Source of the DNA: Karalla daura
Lineage: Eukaryota; Chordata; Actinopteri; Chaetodontiformes; Leiognathidae
Assembly (NCBI GenBank): GCA_029224185.1
Contig: CM055191.1
Span: forward strand, 25,985,805-26,049,804
DNA: 64,000 nt
Direction: 5' to 3'
In this document: positions 25,701 through 38,982 of the stretch, one piece after another
Layout of the letters: every line of letters begins with the position of its first letter
Numbering within the stretch: position 1 is the stretch's first letter
Position numbers and translations under genes: made by a program
The notes under the pieces: generated by a model
The model's input: the letters and a program-made list of their open reading frames with translations, nothing else
What the model was told of the DNA's origin: nothing
Database searches by the model: none

Positions 25701-26070
25701 GTGCTCTCTCATGCGGGTTAGGCCATAAACCCGTGCGCCTTGTGAAATTTAAACGACGAGCCTCATTGTAGGCCCAGTGCAGCCTTTTCTCTCCATGAGC
25801 CCCCATTCATTGTCCCACCACTGCCATCAATGCTAAACGTTACACTACTCGCGACTGTGGCCACAGTTCTCATACTACACACACCAAATCGTGTCAGGGC
25901 GTTCTGGAGACTGTCCCCTACGGCGTGACAGTGAGCTCATATTCCAGATAGGTGAAAGCGCAGTCTCCATAGAGCCAAATGTTTATCACTTGGCCAATTC
26001 GGCTCGTTCCCATAAGAATGAATGGGAAAAACAGAACTCCACAAACAAACATTCGCAACGTTGCCATACT
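22800..26070 (+). repeat. Long-range duplicated segment A, copy 1 (partner 52048-55318)
   Basis: Units 30-33 and the head of unit 34 match units 68-71 and the head of unit 72 at a constant shift of 29248 bp. Shared rare markers are AAACATTAC before unit 34's neighbour (about 25067 and 54315) and the combination GCTAAACGTTAC with ACTCGCG before units 34 and 72. The match ends where TTGACTTTG (about 26.07 kb) faces TTGGCTTTG (about 55.32 kb). Confidence 0.82.
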
Positions 26071-29000
26071 TTGACTTTGAAACTTCATTTTCATTTCAAA
26101 AATTGAAGAATCTTGTGGTGTGTTTGTGTAGCGAGTTGCACGCTGATAGGTTGTATGGTTTTTCAGCAGCACCTCTTCTCGACGACCATGTGCTCAAGTT
26201 CCTGCTCCATTGTCTCCTCTGCTGACATGGTCATACAAAGTGATGAGGCGTCCACCTTCAATGCACCCCAGCAGATGGCACAGGCCCTGGGAGACTCCCA
26301 GAGTTTGAAAGGGCCCCCTCAGCATTGGGCATGTCCAATCTCTTCTTAGCACCGGGCCGACATGCGGGATCGCTTAAAAATCAGCTCTCGTTTCGCTCTT
26401 TTCACGCTGCTCCCAGCCACACCCGAAGCAGCAGAAAAATTCTTTTTTCCAGTTTTGTAGGAACATTGGTGCTCTCTCATGCGGGTTAGGCAATAAACCC
26501 GTGCGCCTTGTGAAATTTAAACGACGAGCCTCATTGTAGGCCCAGTGCAGCCTTTTCTCTCCATGAGCCCTCATTCATTGTCCCACCACTGCCATCAATG
26601 CTAAACGCTACACTACTCGCGACTGTGGCCACAGTTCTCATACTACACACACCAAATCGTGTCAGGGCGTTCTGGAGACTGTCCCCTACGGCGTGACAGT
26701 GAGCTCATATTCCAGATAGGTGAAAGCGCAGTCTCCATAGAGCCAAATGTTTATCACTTGGCCAATTCGGCTCGTTCCCATAAGAATGAATGGGAAAAAC
26801 AGAACTCCACAAACAAACATTCGCAACGTTGCCATACTTTGGCTTTGAAACTTCATTTTCATTTCAAAAATTGAAGAATCTTGTGGTGTGTTTGTAGAGC
26901 GAGTTGCACGCTGATAGGTTGTATGGTTTGTCAGCAGCACCTCTTCTCGACGACCATGTGCCCAGGTACCTGCTCCAATGACTCCTCTGCTGACATGGTC
27001 ATACAAAGTGATGAGGCGTCCAGCTTCAATGCACCCCAGCATATGGCACAGGCCCTGGGAGACTCCCAGAGTTTGAAAGGGCCCCCTCAGCATTGGGCAT
27101 GTCCAATCTCTTCTTAGCACCGGGCCGACATGCGGGATCGCTTAAAAATCAGCTCTCGTTTCGCTCTTTTCACGCTGCTCCCAGCCACACCCGAAGCAGC
27201 AGACAAATTCTTTTTTCCAGTTTTGTAGGAACATTGGTGCTCTCTCATGCGGGTTAGGCCATAAACCCGTGCGCCTTGTGAAATTTAAACGACGAGCCTC
27301 ATTGTAGGCCCAGTGCAGCCTTTTCTCTCCATGAGCCCCCATTCATTGTCCCACCACTGCCATCAATGCTAAACGTTACACTACTCCTCGCGTCTGTGGC
27401 CACAGTTCTCATAGTACACACACCAAATCGTGTCAGGGCGTTCTGGAGACTGTCCCCTACGGCGTGACAGTGAGCTCATATTCCAGATAGGTGAAAGCGC
27501 AGTCTCCATAGAGCCAAATGTTTATCACTTGGCCAATTTGGCTTTTTCCCATAAGAATGAATGGGAAAAACAGAACTCCACAAACAAACATTCGCAACTT
27601 TGCCATTCTTTGACTTTGAAACTTCATTTTCATTTCAAAAATTGAAGAATCTTGTGGCTTGTTTGTGTAGCGAGTTGCACGCTGATAGGTTGTATGGTTT
27701 TTCAGCAGCACCTCTTCTCGACGACCATGTGCCCAGGTACCTGCTCCAATGTCTTCTCTGCTGACATGGTCATACAAAGTGATGAGGCGTCCAGCTTCAA
27801 TGCACCCCAGCATATGGCACAGGCCCTGGGAGACTCCCAGAGTTTGAAAGGGCCCCCTCAGCATTGGGCATGTCCAATCTCTTCTTAGCACCGGGCCGAC
27901 ATGCGGGATCGCTTAAAAATCAGCTCTCGTTTTGCTCTTTTCACGCTGCTCCCAGCCACACCCGAAGCAGCAGACAAATTCTTTTTTCCAGTTTTGTAGG
28001 AAGATTGGTGCTCTCTCATGCGGGGCAGGCCATAAACCCGTGCGCCTTGTGAAATTTAAACGACGAGCCTCATCGTAGGCCCAGTGCAGCCTTTTCTCTC
28101 CATAAGCCCCCATTCATTGTCCCACCACTGCCATCAATGTTAAACGTTACACTACTCCTCGCGACTGTGGCCACAGTTCTCATAGTACACACACCAAATC
28201 GTGTCAGGGCGTTCTGGAAACTCTCCCCTACGGCGTGACAGTTAGCTCATATTCCAGATAGGTGAAAGCGCAGTCTCCATAGAGCCAAATGTTTATCACT
28301 TGGCCAAATAGGTTCTTTCCCATAAGAATGAATGGGGAAAAGAGAACTCCACAAACAAACATTCGCAACGTTGCCATACTTTGACTTTGAAACTTCATTT
28401 TCATTTCAAAAATTGAAGAATCTTGTGGTGTGTTTGTAGAGCGAGTTGCACGCTGATAGGTTGTATGGTTTTTCAGCAGCACCTCTTCTCGACAACCATG
28501 TGCTCAAGTTCCTGCTCCATTGTCTCCTCTGCTGACATGGTCATACAAAGTGATGAGGCGTCCACCTTCAATGCACCCCAGCAGATGGCACAGGCCCTGG
28601 GAGACTCCCAGAGTTTGAAAGGGCCCCCTCAGCATTGGGCATGTCCAATCTCTTCTTAGCACCGGGCCGACATGCGGGATCGCTTAAAAATCAGCTCTCG
28701 TTTCGCTCTTTTCACGCTGCTCCCAGCCACACCCGAAGCAGCAGACAAATTATTTTTTCCAGTTTAGTAGGAACATTGGTTTCTCTCATGCGGGGCAGGC
28801 CTTGAACCCGTGCGTCTTGTGAAATTTAAACGACGAGCCTCATCGTAGGCCCAGTGCAGCCTTTTCTCTCCATAAGCCCCCATTCATTGTCCCACCACTG
28901 CCATCAATGTTAAACGTTACAAAACTCCTCGCGACTGTGGCCACAGTTCTCATAGTACACACACCAAATCGTGTCAGGGCGTTCTGGAGACTGTCCCCTA

Positions 29001-29180
29001 CGGCGTGACAGTGAGCTCATATTCCAGATAGGTGAAAGCGCAGTCTCCATAGAGCCAAATGTTTATCACTTGGCCAATTCGGCTCGTTCCCATAAGAATG
29101 AATGGGAAAAACAGAACTCCACAAACAAACATTCGCAACGTTGCCATACTTTGACTTTGAAACTTCATTTTCATTTCAAA
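25884..29180 (+). repeat. Five-unit direct repeat, copy 1 (shift 3851 bp)
   Basis: Units 34-38 run H1/M3, H1/M1, H2/M1, H3/M3, H1. The tail of unit 34 has a rare triple marker: GCAGAAAAATTC (about 26431), GGCAATAAACC (about 26489) and GAGCCCTCATTC (about 26566). All three recur at +3851 and again near 57.2-57.4 kb. Differences from copy 2 include T at about 27752 (ATGTCTTCTC), GGCGTGACAG against GGCTTGACAG in the H3 unit, and TTTAGTAGG against TTTTGTAGG near 28766. Confidence 0.85.
28686..28862 (-). promoter_or_regulatory. Third copy of B-box-like tail (unit 37)
   Basis: The B-box-like match is at 28807-28799. This copy has a private A near 28766 (TTTAGTAGG). Confidence 0.22.
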
Positions 29181-32100
29181 AATTGAAGAATCTTGTGGCT
29201 TGTTTGTGTAGCGAGTTGCACGCTGATAGGTTGTATGGTTTGTCAGCAGCACCTCTTCTCGACGACCATGTGCCCAGGTGCCTGCTCCAATGACTCCTCT
29301 GCTGACATGGTCATACAAAGTGATGAGGCGTCCAGCTTCAATGCACCCCAGCATATGGCACAGGCCCTGGGAGACTCCCAGAGTTTGAAAGGGCCCCCTC
29401 AGCATTGGGCATGTCCAATCTCTTCTTAGCACCGGGTCGACATGCGGGATCGCTTAAAAATCAGCTCTCGTTTTGCTCTTTTCACGCTGCTCCCAGCCAC
29501 ACCCGAAGCAGCAGACAAATTCTTTTTTCCAGTTTTGTAGGAAGATTGGTGCTCTCTCATGCGGGGCAGGCCATAAACCCGTGCGCCTTGTGAAATTTAA
29601 ACGACGAGCCTCATCGTAGGCCCAGTGCAGCCTTTTCTCTCCATAAGCCCCCATTCATTGTCCCACCACTGCCATCAATGTTAAACGTTACAAAACTCCT
29701 CGCGACTGCGGCCACAGTTCTCTTAGTACACACACCAAATCGTGTCAGGGCGTTCTGGAGACTGTCCCCTACGGCGTGACAGTGAGCTCATATTCCAGAT
29801 AGGTGAAAGCGCAGTCTCCATAGAGCCAAATGTTTATCACTTGGCCAATTCGGCTCGTTCCCATAAGAATGAATGGGAAAAACAGAACTCCACAAACAAA
29901 CATTCGCAACGTTGCCATACTTTGACTTTGAAACTTCATTTTCATTTCAAAAATTGAAGAATCTTGTGGTGTGTTTGTGTAGCGAGTTGCACGCTGATAG
30001 GTTGTATGGTTTTTCAGCAGCACCTCTTCTCGACGACCATGTGCTCAAGTTCCTGCTCCATTGTCTCCTCTGCTGACATGGTCATACAAAGTGATGAGGC
30101 GTCCACCTTCAATGCACCCCAGCAGATGGCACAGGCCCTGGGAGACTCCCAGAGTTTGAAAGGGCCCCCTCAGCATTGGGCATGTCCAATCTCTTCTTAG
30201 CACCGGGCCGACATGCGGGATCGCTTAAAAATCAGCTCTCGTTTCGCTCTTTTCACGCTGCTCCCAGCCACACCCGAAGCAGCAGAAAAATTCTTTTTTC
30301 CAGTTTTGTAGGAACATTGGTGCTCTCTCATGCGGGTTAGGCAATAAACCCGTGCGCCTTGTGAAATTTAAACGACGAGCCTCATTGTAGGCCCAGTGCA
30401 GCCTTTTCTCTCCATGAGCCCTCATTCATTGTCCCACCACTGCCATCAATGCTAAACGCTACACTACTCGCGACTGTGGCCACAGTTCTCATACTACACA
30501 CACCAAATCGTGTCAGGGCGTTCTGGAGACTGTCCCCTACGGCGTGACAGTGAGCTCATATTCCAGATAGGTGAAAGCGCAGTCTCCATAGAGCCAAATG
30601 TTTATCACTTGGCCAATTCGGCTCGTTCCCATAAGAATGAATGGGAAAAACAGAACTCCACAAACAAACATTCGCAACGTTGCCATACTTTGGCTTTGAA
30701 ACTTCATTTTCATTTCAAAAATTGAAGAATCTTGTGGTGTGTTTGTAGAGCGAGTTGCACGCTGATAGGTTGTATGGTTTGTCAGCAGCACCTCTTCTCG
30801 ACGACCATGTGCCCAGGTACCTGCTCCAATGACTCCTCTGCTGACATGGTCATACAAAGTGATGAGGCGTCCAGCTTCAATGCACCCCAGCATATGGCAC
30901 AGGCCCTGGGAGACTCCCAGAGTTTGAAAGGGCCCCCTCAGCATTGGGCATGTCCAATCTCTTCTTAGCACCGGGCCGACATGCGGGATCGCTTAAAAAT
31001 CAGCTCTCGTTTCGCTCTTTTCACGCTGCTCCCAGCCACACCCGAAGCAGCAGACAAATTCTTTTTTCCAGTTTTGTAGGAACATTGGTGCTCTCTCATG
31101 CGGGTTAGGCCATAAACCCGTGCGCCTTGTGAAATTTAAACGACGAGCCTCATTGTAGGCCCAGTGCAGCCTTTTCTCTCCATGAGCCCCCATTCATTGT
31201 CCCACCACTGCCATCAATGCTAAACGTTACACTACTCCTCGCGTCTGTGGCCACAGTTCTCATAGTACACACACCAAATCGTGTCAGGGCGTTCTGGAGA
31301 CTGTCCCCTACGGCGTGACAGTGAGCTCATATTCCAGATAGGTGAAAGCGCAGTCTCCATAGAGCCAAATGTTTATCACTTGGCCAATTTGGCTTTTTCC
31401 CATAAGAATGAATGGGAAAAACAGAACTCCACAAACAAACATTCGCAACTTTGCCATTCTTTGACTTTGAAACTTCATTTTCATTTCAAAAATTGAAGAA
31501 TCTTGTGGCTTGTTTGTGTAGCGAGTTGCACGCTGATAGGTTGTATGGTTTTTCAGCAGCACCTCTTCTCGACGACCATGTGCCCAGGTACCTGCTCCAA
31601 TGTCTCCTCTGCTGACATGGTCATACAAAGTGATGAGGCGTCCAGCTTCAATGCACCCCAGCATATGGCACAGGCCCTGGGAGACTCCCAGAGTTTGAAA
31701 GGGCCCCCTCAGCATTGGGCATGTCCAATCTCTTCTTAGCACCGGGCCGACATGCGGGATCGCTTAAAAATCAGCTCTCGTTTTGCTCTTTTCACGCTGC
31801 TCCCAGCCACACCCGAAGCAGCAGACAAATTCTTTTTTCCAGTTTTGTAGGAAGATTGGTGCTCTCTCATGCGGGGCAGGCCATAAACCCGTGCGCCTTG
31901 TGAAATTTAAACGACGAGCCTCATCGTAGGCCCAGTGCAGCCTTTTCTCTCCATAAGCCCCCATTCATTGTCCCACCACTGCCATCAATGTTAAACGTTA
32001 CACTACTCCTCGCGACTGTGGCCACAGTTCTCATAGTACACACACCAAATCGTGTCAGGGCGTTCTGGAAACTCTCCCCTACGGCTTGACAGTTAGCTCA

Positions 32101-32590
32101 TATTCCAGATAGGTGAAAGCGCAGTCTCCATAGAGCCAAATGTTTATCACTTGGCCAAATAGGTTCTTTCCCATAAGAATGAATGGGGAAAAGAGAACTC
32201 CACAAACAAACATTCGCAACGTTGCCATACTTTGACTTTGAAACTTCATTTTCATTTCAAAAATTGAAGAATCTTGTGGTGTGTTTGTAGAGCGAGTTGC
32301 ACGCTGATAGGTTGTATGGTTTTTCAGCAGCACCTCTTCTCGACAACCATGTGCTCAAGTTCCTGCTCCATTGTCTCCTCTGCTGACATGGTCATACAAA
32401 GTGATGAGGCGTCCACCTTCAATGCACCCCAGCAGATGGCACAGGCCCTGGGAGACTCCCAGAGTTTGAAAGGGCCCCCTCAGCATTGGGCATGTCCAAT
32501 CTCTTCTTAGCACCGGGCCGACATGCGGGATCGCTTAAAAATCAGCTCTCGTTTCGCTCTTTTCACGCTGCTCCCAGCCACACCCGAAGC
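28925..32590 (+). repeat. Long-range duplicated segment B, copy 1 (partner 55864-59529)
   Basis: Units 38-42 match units 73-77 at a shift of 26939 bp for about 3.67 kb. GACTGCGGCCAC, a rare change of the 14-bp palindrome, occurs at 29709 and 56648 at exactly this spacing, and a third time at 63578. Both copies include the AGAAAAATTC, GCAATAAACC and CCCTCATTC markers. One difference noticed is CCGGGTCGAC near 29438 against CCGGGCCGAC. Confidence 0.83.
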
Positions 32591-33031
32591 AGCAGACAAA
32601 TTATTTTTTCCAGTTTTGTAGGAACATTGGTTTCTCTCATGCGGGGCAGGCCTTGAACCCGTGCGTCTTGTGAAATTTAAACGACGAGCCTCATCGTAGG
32701 CCCAGTGCAGCCTTTTCTCTCCATAAGCCCCCATTCATTGTCCCACCACTGCCATCAATGTTAAACGTTACAAAACTCCTCGCGACTGTGGCCACAGTTC
32801 TCTTAGTACACACACCAAATCGTGTCAGGGCGTTCTGGAGACTGTCCCCTACGGCGTGACAGTGAGCTCATATTCCACATAGGTGAAAGCGCAGTCTCCA
32901 TAGAGCCAAATGTTTATCACTTGGCCAATTCGGCTCGTTCCCATAAGAATGAATGGGAAAAACAGAACTCCACAAACAAACATTCGCAACGTTGCCATAC
33001 TTTGACTTTGAAACTTCATTTTCATTTCAAA
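29735..33031 (+). repeat. Five-unit direct repeat, copy 2 (shift 3851 bp)
   Basis: Partner of 25884-29180. Private bases here include CCACATAGG (about 32876) in unit 43, and GAAAAATCTTG just past the match. Unit 43 then continues as M2, whereas unit 38 continued as M1, which marks the right boundary at about 33.03 kb. Confidence 0.83.
32537..32713 (-). promoter_or_regulatory. Fourth copy of B-box-like tail (unit 42)
   Basis: The B-box-like match is at 32658-32650. Copy of the unit 37 tail at the 3851-bp shift. Confidence 0.22.
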
Positions 33032-33592
33032 AATTGAAAAATCTTGTGGTGTGTTTGTGTAGCGAGTTGCACGCTGATAGGTTGTATGGTTTTTCAGCAG
33101 CACCTCTTCTCGACGACCATGTGCTCAAGTACCTGCTCCATTGTCTCCTCTGCTGACATGGTAATACAAAGTGATGAGGCGTCCAGCTTCAATGCACCCC
33201 AGCAGATGGCACAGGCCCTGGGAGACTCCCAGAGTTTGAAAGGGCCCCCTCAGCATTGGGCATGTCCAATCTCTTCTTAGCACCGGGCCGACATGCGGGA
33301 TCGCTTAAAAATCAGCTCTCGTTTCGCTCTTTTCACGCTGCTCCCTGCCACACCCGAAGCAGCAGACAAATTCTTTTTTCCAGTTTTGTAGGAAGATTGG
33401 TGCTCTCTCATGCGGGGCAGGCCATAAACCCGTGCGCCTTGTGAAATTTAAACGACGAGCCTCATCGTAGGCCCAGTGCAGCCTTTTCTCTCCATAAGCC
33501 CCCATTCATTGTCCCACCACTGCCATCAATGTTAAACGTTACACTACTCCTCGCGACTGTGGCCACAGTTCTCATAGTACACACACCAAATC

Positions 33593-34363
33593 GTGTCAGG
33601 GCGTTCTGGAAACTCTCCCCTACGGCTTGACAGTTAGCTCATATTCCAGATAGGTGAAAGCGCAGTCTCCATAGAGCCAAATGTTTATCACTTGGCCAAT
33701 TTGGCTTTTTCCCATAAGAATGAATGGGAAAAACAGAACTCCACAAACAAACATTCGCAACTTTGCCATTCTTTGACTTTGAAACTTCATTTTCATTTCA
33801 AAAATTGAAGAATCTTGTGGCTTGTTTGTGTAGCGAGTTGCACGCTGATAGGTTGTATGGTTTTTCAGCAGCACCTCTTCTCGACGACCATGTGCCCAGG
33901 TACCTGCTCCAATGTCTCCTCTGCTGACATGGTCATACAAAGTGATGAGGCGTCCAGCTTCAATGCACCCCAGCATATGGCACAGGCCCTGGGAGACTCC
34001 CAGAGTTTGAAAGGGCCCCCTCAGCATTGGGCATGTCCAATCTCTTCTTAGCACCGGGCCGACATGCGGGATCGCTTAAAAATCAGCTCTCGTTTTGCTC
34101 TTTTCACGCTGCTCCCAGCCACACCCGAAGCAGCAGACAAATTCTTTTTTCCAGTTTTGTAGGAAGATTGGTGCTCTCTCATGCGGGGCAGGCCATAAAC
34201 CCGTGCGCCTTGTGAAATTTAAACGACGAGCCTCATCGTAGGCCCAGTGCAGCCTTTTCTCTCCATAAGCCCCCATTCATTGTCCCACCACTGCCATCAA
34301 TGTTAAACGTTACACTACTCCTCGCGACTGTGGCCACAGTTCTCATAGTACACACACCAAATC
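33593..34363 (+). repeat. Chimeric unit 44: H3-type start joined to H2 head
   Basis: The first 60 bases carry the changes otherwise found with H3 (GGAAACTCTCCCC, GGCTTGACAGTTAGC), but the head segment is H2 (TTTGGCTTTTTCCC, CTTTGCCATTC). The crossover lies in the invariant stretch between offsets of about 50 and 105. Units 46 and 81 are the opposite combination. This supports conversion or exchange inside a unit, not only whole-unit gain and loss. Confidence 0.9.
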
Positions 34364-35134
34364 GTGTCAGGGCGTTCTGGAAACTCTCCCCTACGGCTTG
34401 ACAGTTAGCTCATATTCCAGATAGGTGAAAGCGCAGTCTCCATAGAGCCAAATGTTTATCACTTGGCCAAATAGGTTCTTTCCCATAAGAATGAATGGGG
34501 AAAAGAGAACTCCACAAACAAACATTCGCAACGTTGCCATACTTTGACTTTGAAACTTCATTTTCATTTCAAAAATTGAAGAATCTTGTGGTGTGTTTGT
34601 AGAGCGAGTTGCACGCTGATAGGTTGTATGGTTTTTCAGCAGCACCTCTTCTCGACAACCATGTGCTCAAGTTCCTGCTCCATTGTCTCCTCTGCTGACA
34701 TGGTCATACAAAGTGATGAGGCGTCCACCTTCAATGCACCCCAGCAGATGGCACAGGCCCTGGGAGACTCCCAGAGTTTGAAAGGGCCCCCTCAGCATTG
34801 GGCATGTCCAATCTCTTCTTAGCACCGGGCCGACATGCGGGATCGCTTAAAAATCAGCTCTCGTTTCGCTCTTTTCACGCTGCTCCCAGCCACACCCGAA
34901 GCAGCAGACAAATTCTTTTTTCCAGTTTTGTAGGAACATTGGTGCTCTCTCATGCGGGTTAGGCCATAAACCCGTGCGCCTTGTGAAATTTAAACGACGA
35001 GCCTCATCGTAGGCCCAGTGCAGCCTTTTCTCTCCATAAGCCCCCATTCATTGTCCAACCGCTGCCATCAATGTTAAACGTTACACTACTCCTCGCGACT
35101 GTGGCCACAGTTCTCATAGTACACACACCAAATC

Positions 35135-35902
35135 GTGTCAGAGCGTTCTGGAGACTGTCCCCTACGGCGTGACAGTGAGCTCATATTCCAGATAGGTGAA
35201 AGCGCAGTCTCCATAGAGCCAAATGTTTATCACTTGGCCAAATAGGTTCTTTCCCATAAGAATGAATGGGGAAAAGAGAACTCCACAAACAAACATTCGC
35301 AACGTTGCCATACTTTGACTTTGAAACTTCATTTTCATTTCAAAAATTGAAGAATCTTGTGGTGTGTTTGTAGAGCGAGTTGCACGCTGATAGGTTGTAT
35401 GGTTTTTCAGCAGCACCTCTTCTCGACGACCATGTGCTCAAGTTCCTGCTCCATTGTCTCCTCTGCTGACATGGTCATACAAAGTGATGAGGCGTCCACC
35501 TTCAATGCACCCCAGCAGATGGCACAGGCCCTGGGAGACTCCCAGAGTTTGAAAGGGCCCCCTCAGCATTGGGCATGTCCAATCTCTTCTTAGCACCGGG
35601 CCGACATGCGGGATCGCTTAAAAATCAGCTCTCGTTTCGCTCTTTTCACGCTGCTCCCAGCCACACCCGAAGCAGCAGACAAATTCTTTTTTCCAGTTTT
35701 GTAGGAACATTGGTGCTCTCTCATGCGGGTTAGGCCATAAACCCGTGCGCCTTGTGAAATTTAAACGACGAGCCTCATTGTAGGCCCAGTGCAGCCTTTT
35801 CTCTCCATGAGCCCCCATTCATTGTCCCACCACTGCCATCAATGCTAAACGCTACACTACTCGCGACTGTGGCCACAGTTCTCATAGTACACACACCAAA
35901 TC
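35135..35902 (+). repeat. Chimeric unit 46: H1-type start joined to H3 head
   Basis: The start reads GGAGACTGTCCCC and GTGACAGTGAGC, as in H1 and H2 units, then the head is H3 (AAATAGGTTC, GGGGAAAAGAG) with M3. It has a private A in GTGTCAGAGCG at the phase point. It follows unit 45, a normal H3/M3 unit, so it may have been formed by partial conversion from its neighbour. Confidence 0.9.
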
Positions 35903-36673
35903 GTGTCAGGGCGTTCTGGAGACTGTCCCCTACGGCGTGACAGTGAGCTCATATTCCAGATAGGTGAAAGCGCAGTCTCCATAGAGCCAAATGTTTATCA
36001 CTTGGCCAATTCGGCTCGTTCCCATAAGAATGAATGGGAAAAACAGAACTCCACAAACAAACATTCGCAACGTTGCCATACTTTGACTTTGAAACTTCAT
36101 TTTCATTTCAAAAATTGAAGAATCTTGTGGCTTGTTTGTGTAGCGAGTTGCACGCTGATAGGTTGTATGGTTTGTCAGCAGCACCTCTTCTCGACGACCA
36201 TGTGCCCAGGTGCCTGCTCCAATGACTCCTCTGCTGACATGGTCATACAAAGTGATGAGGCGTCCAGCTTCAATGCACCCCAGCATATGGCACAGGCCCT
36301 GGGAGACTCCCAGAGTTTGAAAGGGCCCCCTCAGCATTGGGCATGTCCAATCTCTTCTTAGCACCGGGCCGACATGCGGGATCGCTTAAAAATCAGCTCT
36401 CGTTTTGCTCTTTTCACGCTGCTCCCAGCCACACCCGAAGCAGCAGACAAATTCTTTTTTCCAGTTTTGTAGGAAGATTGGTGCTCTCTCATGCGGGGCA
36501 GGCCATAAACCCGTGCGCCTTGTGAAATTTAAACGACGAGCCTCATCGTAGGCCCAGTGCAGCCTTTTCTCTCCATAAGCCCCCATTCATTGTCCCACCA
36601 CTGCCATCAATGTTAAACGTTACAAAACTCCTCGCGACTGTGGCCACAGTTCTCTTAGTACACACACCAAATC

Positions 36674-38982
36674 GTGTCAGGGCGTTCTGGAGACTGTCCC
36701 CTACGGCGTGACAGTGAGCTCATATTCCAGATAGGTGAAAGCGCAGTCTCCATAGAGCCAAATGTTTATCACTTGGCCAATTCGGCTCGTTCCCATAAGA
36801 ATGAATGGGAAAAACAGAACTCCACAAACAAACATTCGCAACGTTGCCATACTTTGACTTTGAAACTTCATTTTCATTTCAAAAATTGAAGAATCTTGTG
36901 GTGTGTTTGTGTAGCGAGTTGCACGCTGATAGGTTGTATGGTTTTTCAGCAGCACCTCTTCTCGACGACCATGTGCTCAAGTACCTGCTCCATTGTCTCC
37001 TCTGCTGACATGGTAATACAAAGTGATGAGGCGTCCAGCTTCAATGCACCCCAGCAGATGGCACAGGCCCTGGGAGACTCCCAGAGTTTGAAAGGGCCCC
37101 CTCAGCATTGGGCATGTCCAATCTCTTCTTAGCACCGGGCCGACATGCGGGATCGCTTAAAAATCAGCTCTCGTTTCGCTCTTTTCACGCTGCTCCCAGC
37201 CACACCCGAAGCAGCAGACAAATTCTTTTTTCCAGTTTTGTAGGAAGATTGGTGCTCTCTCATGCGGGTTAGGCCATAAACCCGTGCGCCTTGTGAAATT
37301 TAAACGACGAGCCTCATCGTAGGCCCAGTGCAGCCTTTTCTCTCCATAAGCCCCCATTCATTGTCCCACCACTGCCATCAATGTTAAACGTTACACTACT
37401 CCTCGCGACTGTGGCCACAGTTCTCATAGTACACACACCAAATCGTGTCAGGGCGTTCTGGAAACTCTCCCCTATGGCTTGACAGTTAGCTCATATTCCA
37501 GATAGGTGAAAGCGCAGTCTCCATAGAGCCAAATGTTTATCACTTGGAAAATAGGTTCTTTCCCATAAGAATGAATGGGGAAAAGAGAACTCCACAAACA
37601 AACATTCGCAACGTTGCCATACTTTGACTTTGAAACTTCATTTTCATTTCAAAAATTGAAGAATCTTGTGGTGTGTTTGTAGAGCGAGTTGCACGCTGAT
37701 AGGTTGTATGGTTTTTAAGCAGCACCTCTTCTCGACGACCATGTGCTCAAGTTCCTGCTCCATTGTCTCCTCTGCTGACATGGTCATACAAAGTGATGAG
37801 GCGTCCACCTTCAATGCACCCCAGCAGATGGCACAGGCCCTGGGAGACTCCCAGAGTTTGAAAGGGCCCCCTCAGCATTGGGCATGTCCAATCTCTTCTT
37901 AGCACCGGGCCGACATGCGGGATCGCTTAAAAATCAGCTCTCGTTTCGCTCTTTTCACGCTGCTCCCAGCCACACCCGAAGCAGCAGACAAATTCTTTTT
38001 TCCAGTTTTGTAGGAACATTGGTGCTCTCTCATGCGGGTTAGGCCATAAACCCGTGCGCCTTGTGAAATTTAAACGACGAGCCTCATTGTAGGCCCAGTG
38101 CAGCCTTTTCTCTGCATGAGCCCCCATTCATTGTCCCACCACTGCCATCAATGCTAAACGCTACACTACTCGCGACTGTGGCCACAGTTCTCATACTACA
38201 CACACCAAATCGTGTCAGGGCGTTCTGGAGACTGTCCCCTACGGCGTGACAGTGAGCTCATATTCCAGATAGGTGAAAGCGCAGTCTCCATAGAGCCAAA
38301 TGTTTATCACTTGGCCAATTTGGCTTTTTCCCATAAGAATGAATGGGAAAAACAGAACTCCACAAACAAACATTCGCAACGTTGCCATACTTTGGCTTTG
38401 AAACTTCATTTTCATTTCAAAAATTGAAGAATCTTGTGGTGTGTTTGTAGAGCGAGTTGCACGCTGATAGTTTGTATGGTTTTTCAGCAGCACCTCTTCT
38501 CGACAACCATGTGCTCAGGTACCTGCTCCAATGTCTCGTCTGCTGACATGGTAATACAAAGTGATGAGGCGTCCACCTTCACTGCACCCCAGCAGATGGC
38601 ACAGGCCCTGGGAGACTCCCAGAGTTTGAAAGGGCCCCCTCAGCATTGGGCATGTCCAATCTCTTCTTAGCACCGGGCCGACATGCGGGATCGCTTAAAA
38701 ATCAGCTCTCGTTTCGCTCTTTTCACGCTGCTCCCAGCCACACCCGAAGCAGCAGACAAATTCTTTTTTCCAGTTTTGTAGGAACATTGGTGCTCTCTCA
38801 TGCGGGGCAGGCCATAAACCCGTGCGCCTTGTGAAATTTAAACGACGAGCCTCATCGTAGGCCCAGTGCAGCCTTTTCTCTCCATAAGCCCCCATTCATT
38901 GTCCCACCACTGCCATCAATGTTAAACGTTACACTACTCCTCGCGACTGTGGCCACAGTTCTCATAGTACACACACCAAATC
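36674..38982 (+). repeat. Trimer H1/M2, H3/M3, H2/M4 (units 48-50)
   Basis: Same unit order as units 51-53 at a shift of 2309 bp. Unit 49 has the one-base shortened H3 head (TTGGAAAATAGG), giving a 767-bp unit, shared with units 52 and 57. Private differences include CCTATGGCTTG (about 37473), TTTTTAAGCAGC (about 37717), CACTGCACCCC (about 38580) and TCTCGTCTGC (about 38537). This looks like the first three units of the 5-unit block that follows, with two units missing. Confidence 0.82.

Noticed and set aside
26489..26500. AATAAA polyadenylation signal in GGCAATAAACC (also near 30340 and 57280)
   Set aside because: Created by one base change in three related units; there is no transcript or gene context.
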